A stretch of 64,000 nt of DNA from Hippopus hippopus (lineage: Eukaryota > Mollusca > Bivalvia > Cardiida > Cardiidae). Of the stretch, positions 63,946-64,000 are shown piece by piece (the stretch's first letter is position 1; the number at the start of each line of letters is the position of its first letter). A model generated the notes under the pieces. That model had not been told where the DNA came from. It saw only the letters and a program-made list of their open reading frames with translations, and searched no databases. The position numbers and the translations under genes were made by a program. Location of the stretch: positions 41,962,845 through 42,026,844 of the forward strand of contig OX328105.1 in assembly GCA_946811185.2 (NCBI GenBank), read 5' to 3'.

Positions 63946-64000
63946 ATGTTGCCGCTACCAATAGAACTACGTGAAAAAAATTTATGGAGAATTTGTTCGA
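63946..64000 (+). CDS. Start of a further element gene, cut by window end
   Basis: An ATG opens a frame of at least 18 codons beginning MLPLPIELREKN that runs off the edge. It follows the polymerase on the same strand. Too short to identify. Confidence 0.4.
   Translation, partial: MLPLPIELREKNLWRICS

Larger units (their letters stand above)
54058..64000 (+). mobile_element. Polinton/adintovirus-like element, left part
   Basis: A compact array of closely spaced genes on both strands with individual TATA boxes, unlike the intron-rich host genes nearby, includes a protein-primed family B DNA polymerase and runs off the right edge. The polymerase type is the main support. Established Polintons and adintoviruses also carry capsid, packaging ATPase, protease and integrase genes, none of which is visible here. 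The left limit is inferred from where host-type repeats stop (about 54035) and the 24-bp palindrome begins. The matching right end lies outside the window, so terminal inverted repeats and target duplication could not be tested. Stops and frame changes in the polymerase suggest an old integrated copy. Confidence 0.7.

Overview
The window is eukaryotic, most likely from a heterodont bivalve mollusc. It has short exons with canonical splice sites, AATAAA signals, tRNA-derived SINEs, LINE remnants, microsatellites and a dense load of palindromic MITEs. I recall two of the MITE families from dreissenid or myid clams, but I could not check this. No bacterial operon, CRISPR array or rRNA was seen.

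Left part (1-39.4 kb): a cluster of five paralogous genes for small secreted proteins that I do not recognise. From left to right they are the last exon of a plus-strand gene (1092-1259), three complete minus-strand genes (2382-6662, 12043-16325, 17603-27266) and one complete plus-strand gene (28617-39349). Each complete gene has four coding exons, all joined in phase 0: a signal-peptide start, a short exon with a YYDP-like motif, a 34-codon exon with a conserved Cys, and a last exon of 55-56 codons with a DPNLP-type motif and a second conserved Cys. The precursors are 122-131 residues. Intron 2 of the rightmost gene holds a 6.46-kb DNA transposon (31589-38044) that carries a C2H2 zinc-finger gene and landed inside an older piggyBac-like MITE.

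Middle part (39.4-54 kb): almost entirely repeats. They include LINE debris, palindromic MITEs (a cluster of about eight copies at 42.8-45.8 kb), a degenerate tandem array at 45.8-46.7 kb, mollusc-type long repeats, SINEs and microsatellites. The only gene-like item is a first exon at 47556-47742 that encodes a signal peptide and the start of a GON- or fibrinogen-like Cys module.

Right part (about 54.06-64 kb): the left portion of a Polinton/Maverick- or adintovirus-like element. It begins near a 24-bp-arm palindrome and a tandem array, then carries compact TATA-driven genes on both strands: two small Cys proteins in mirrored cassettes, a coiled-coil basic protein, a CCHC zinc-knuckle protein, a protein-primed family B DNA polymerase broken into pieces, and the start of a further gene at the window edge. 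Short hairpins with matched stems lie downstream of the two mirrored genes. Capsid, ATPase and integrase genes, if present, lie beyond the right edge, so the element class rests on the polymerase and layout alone.
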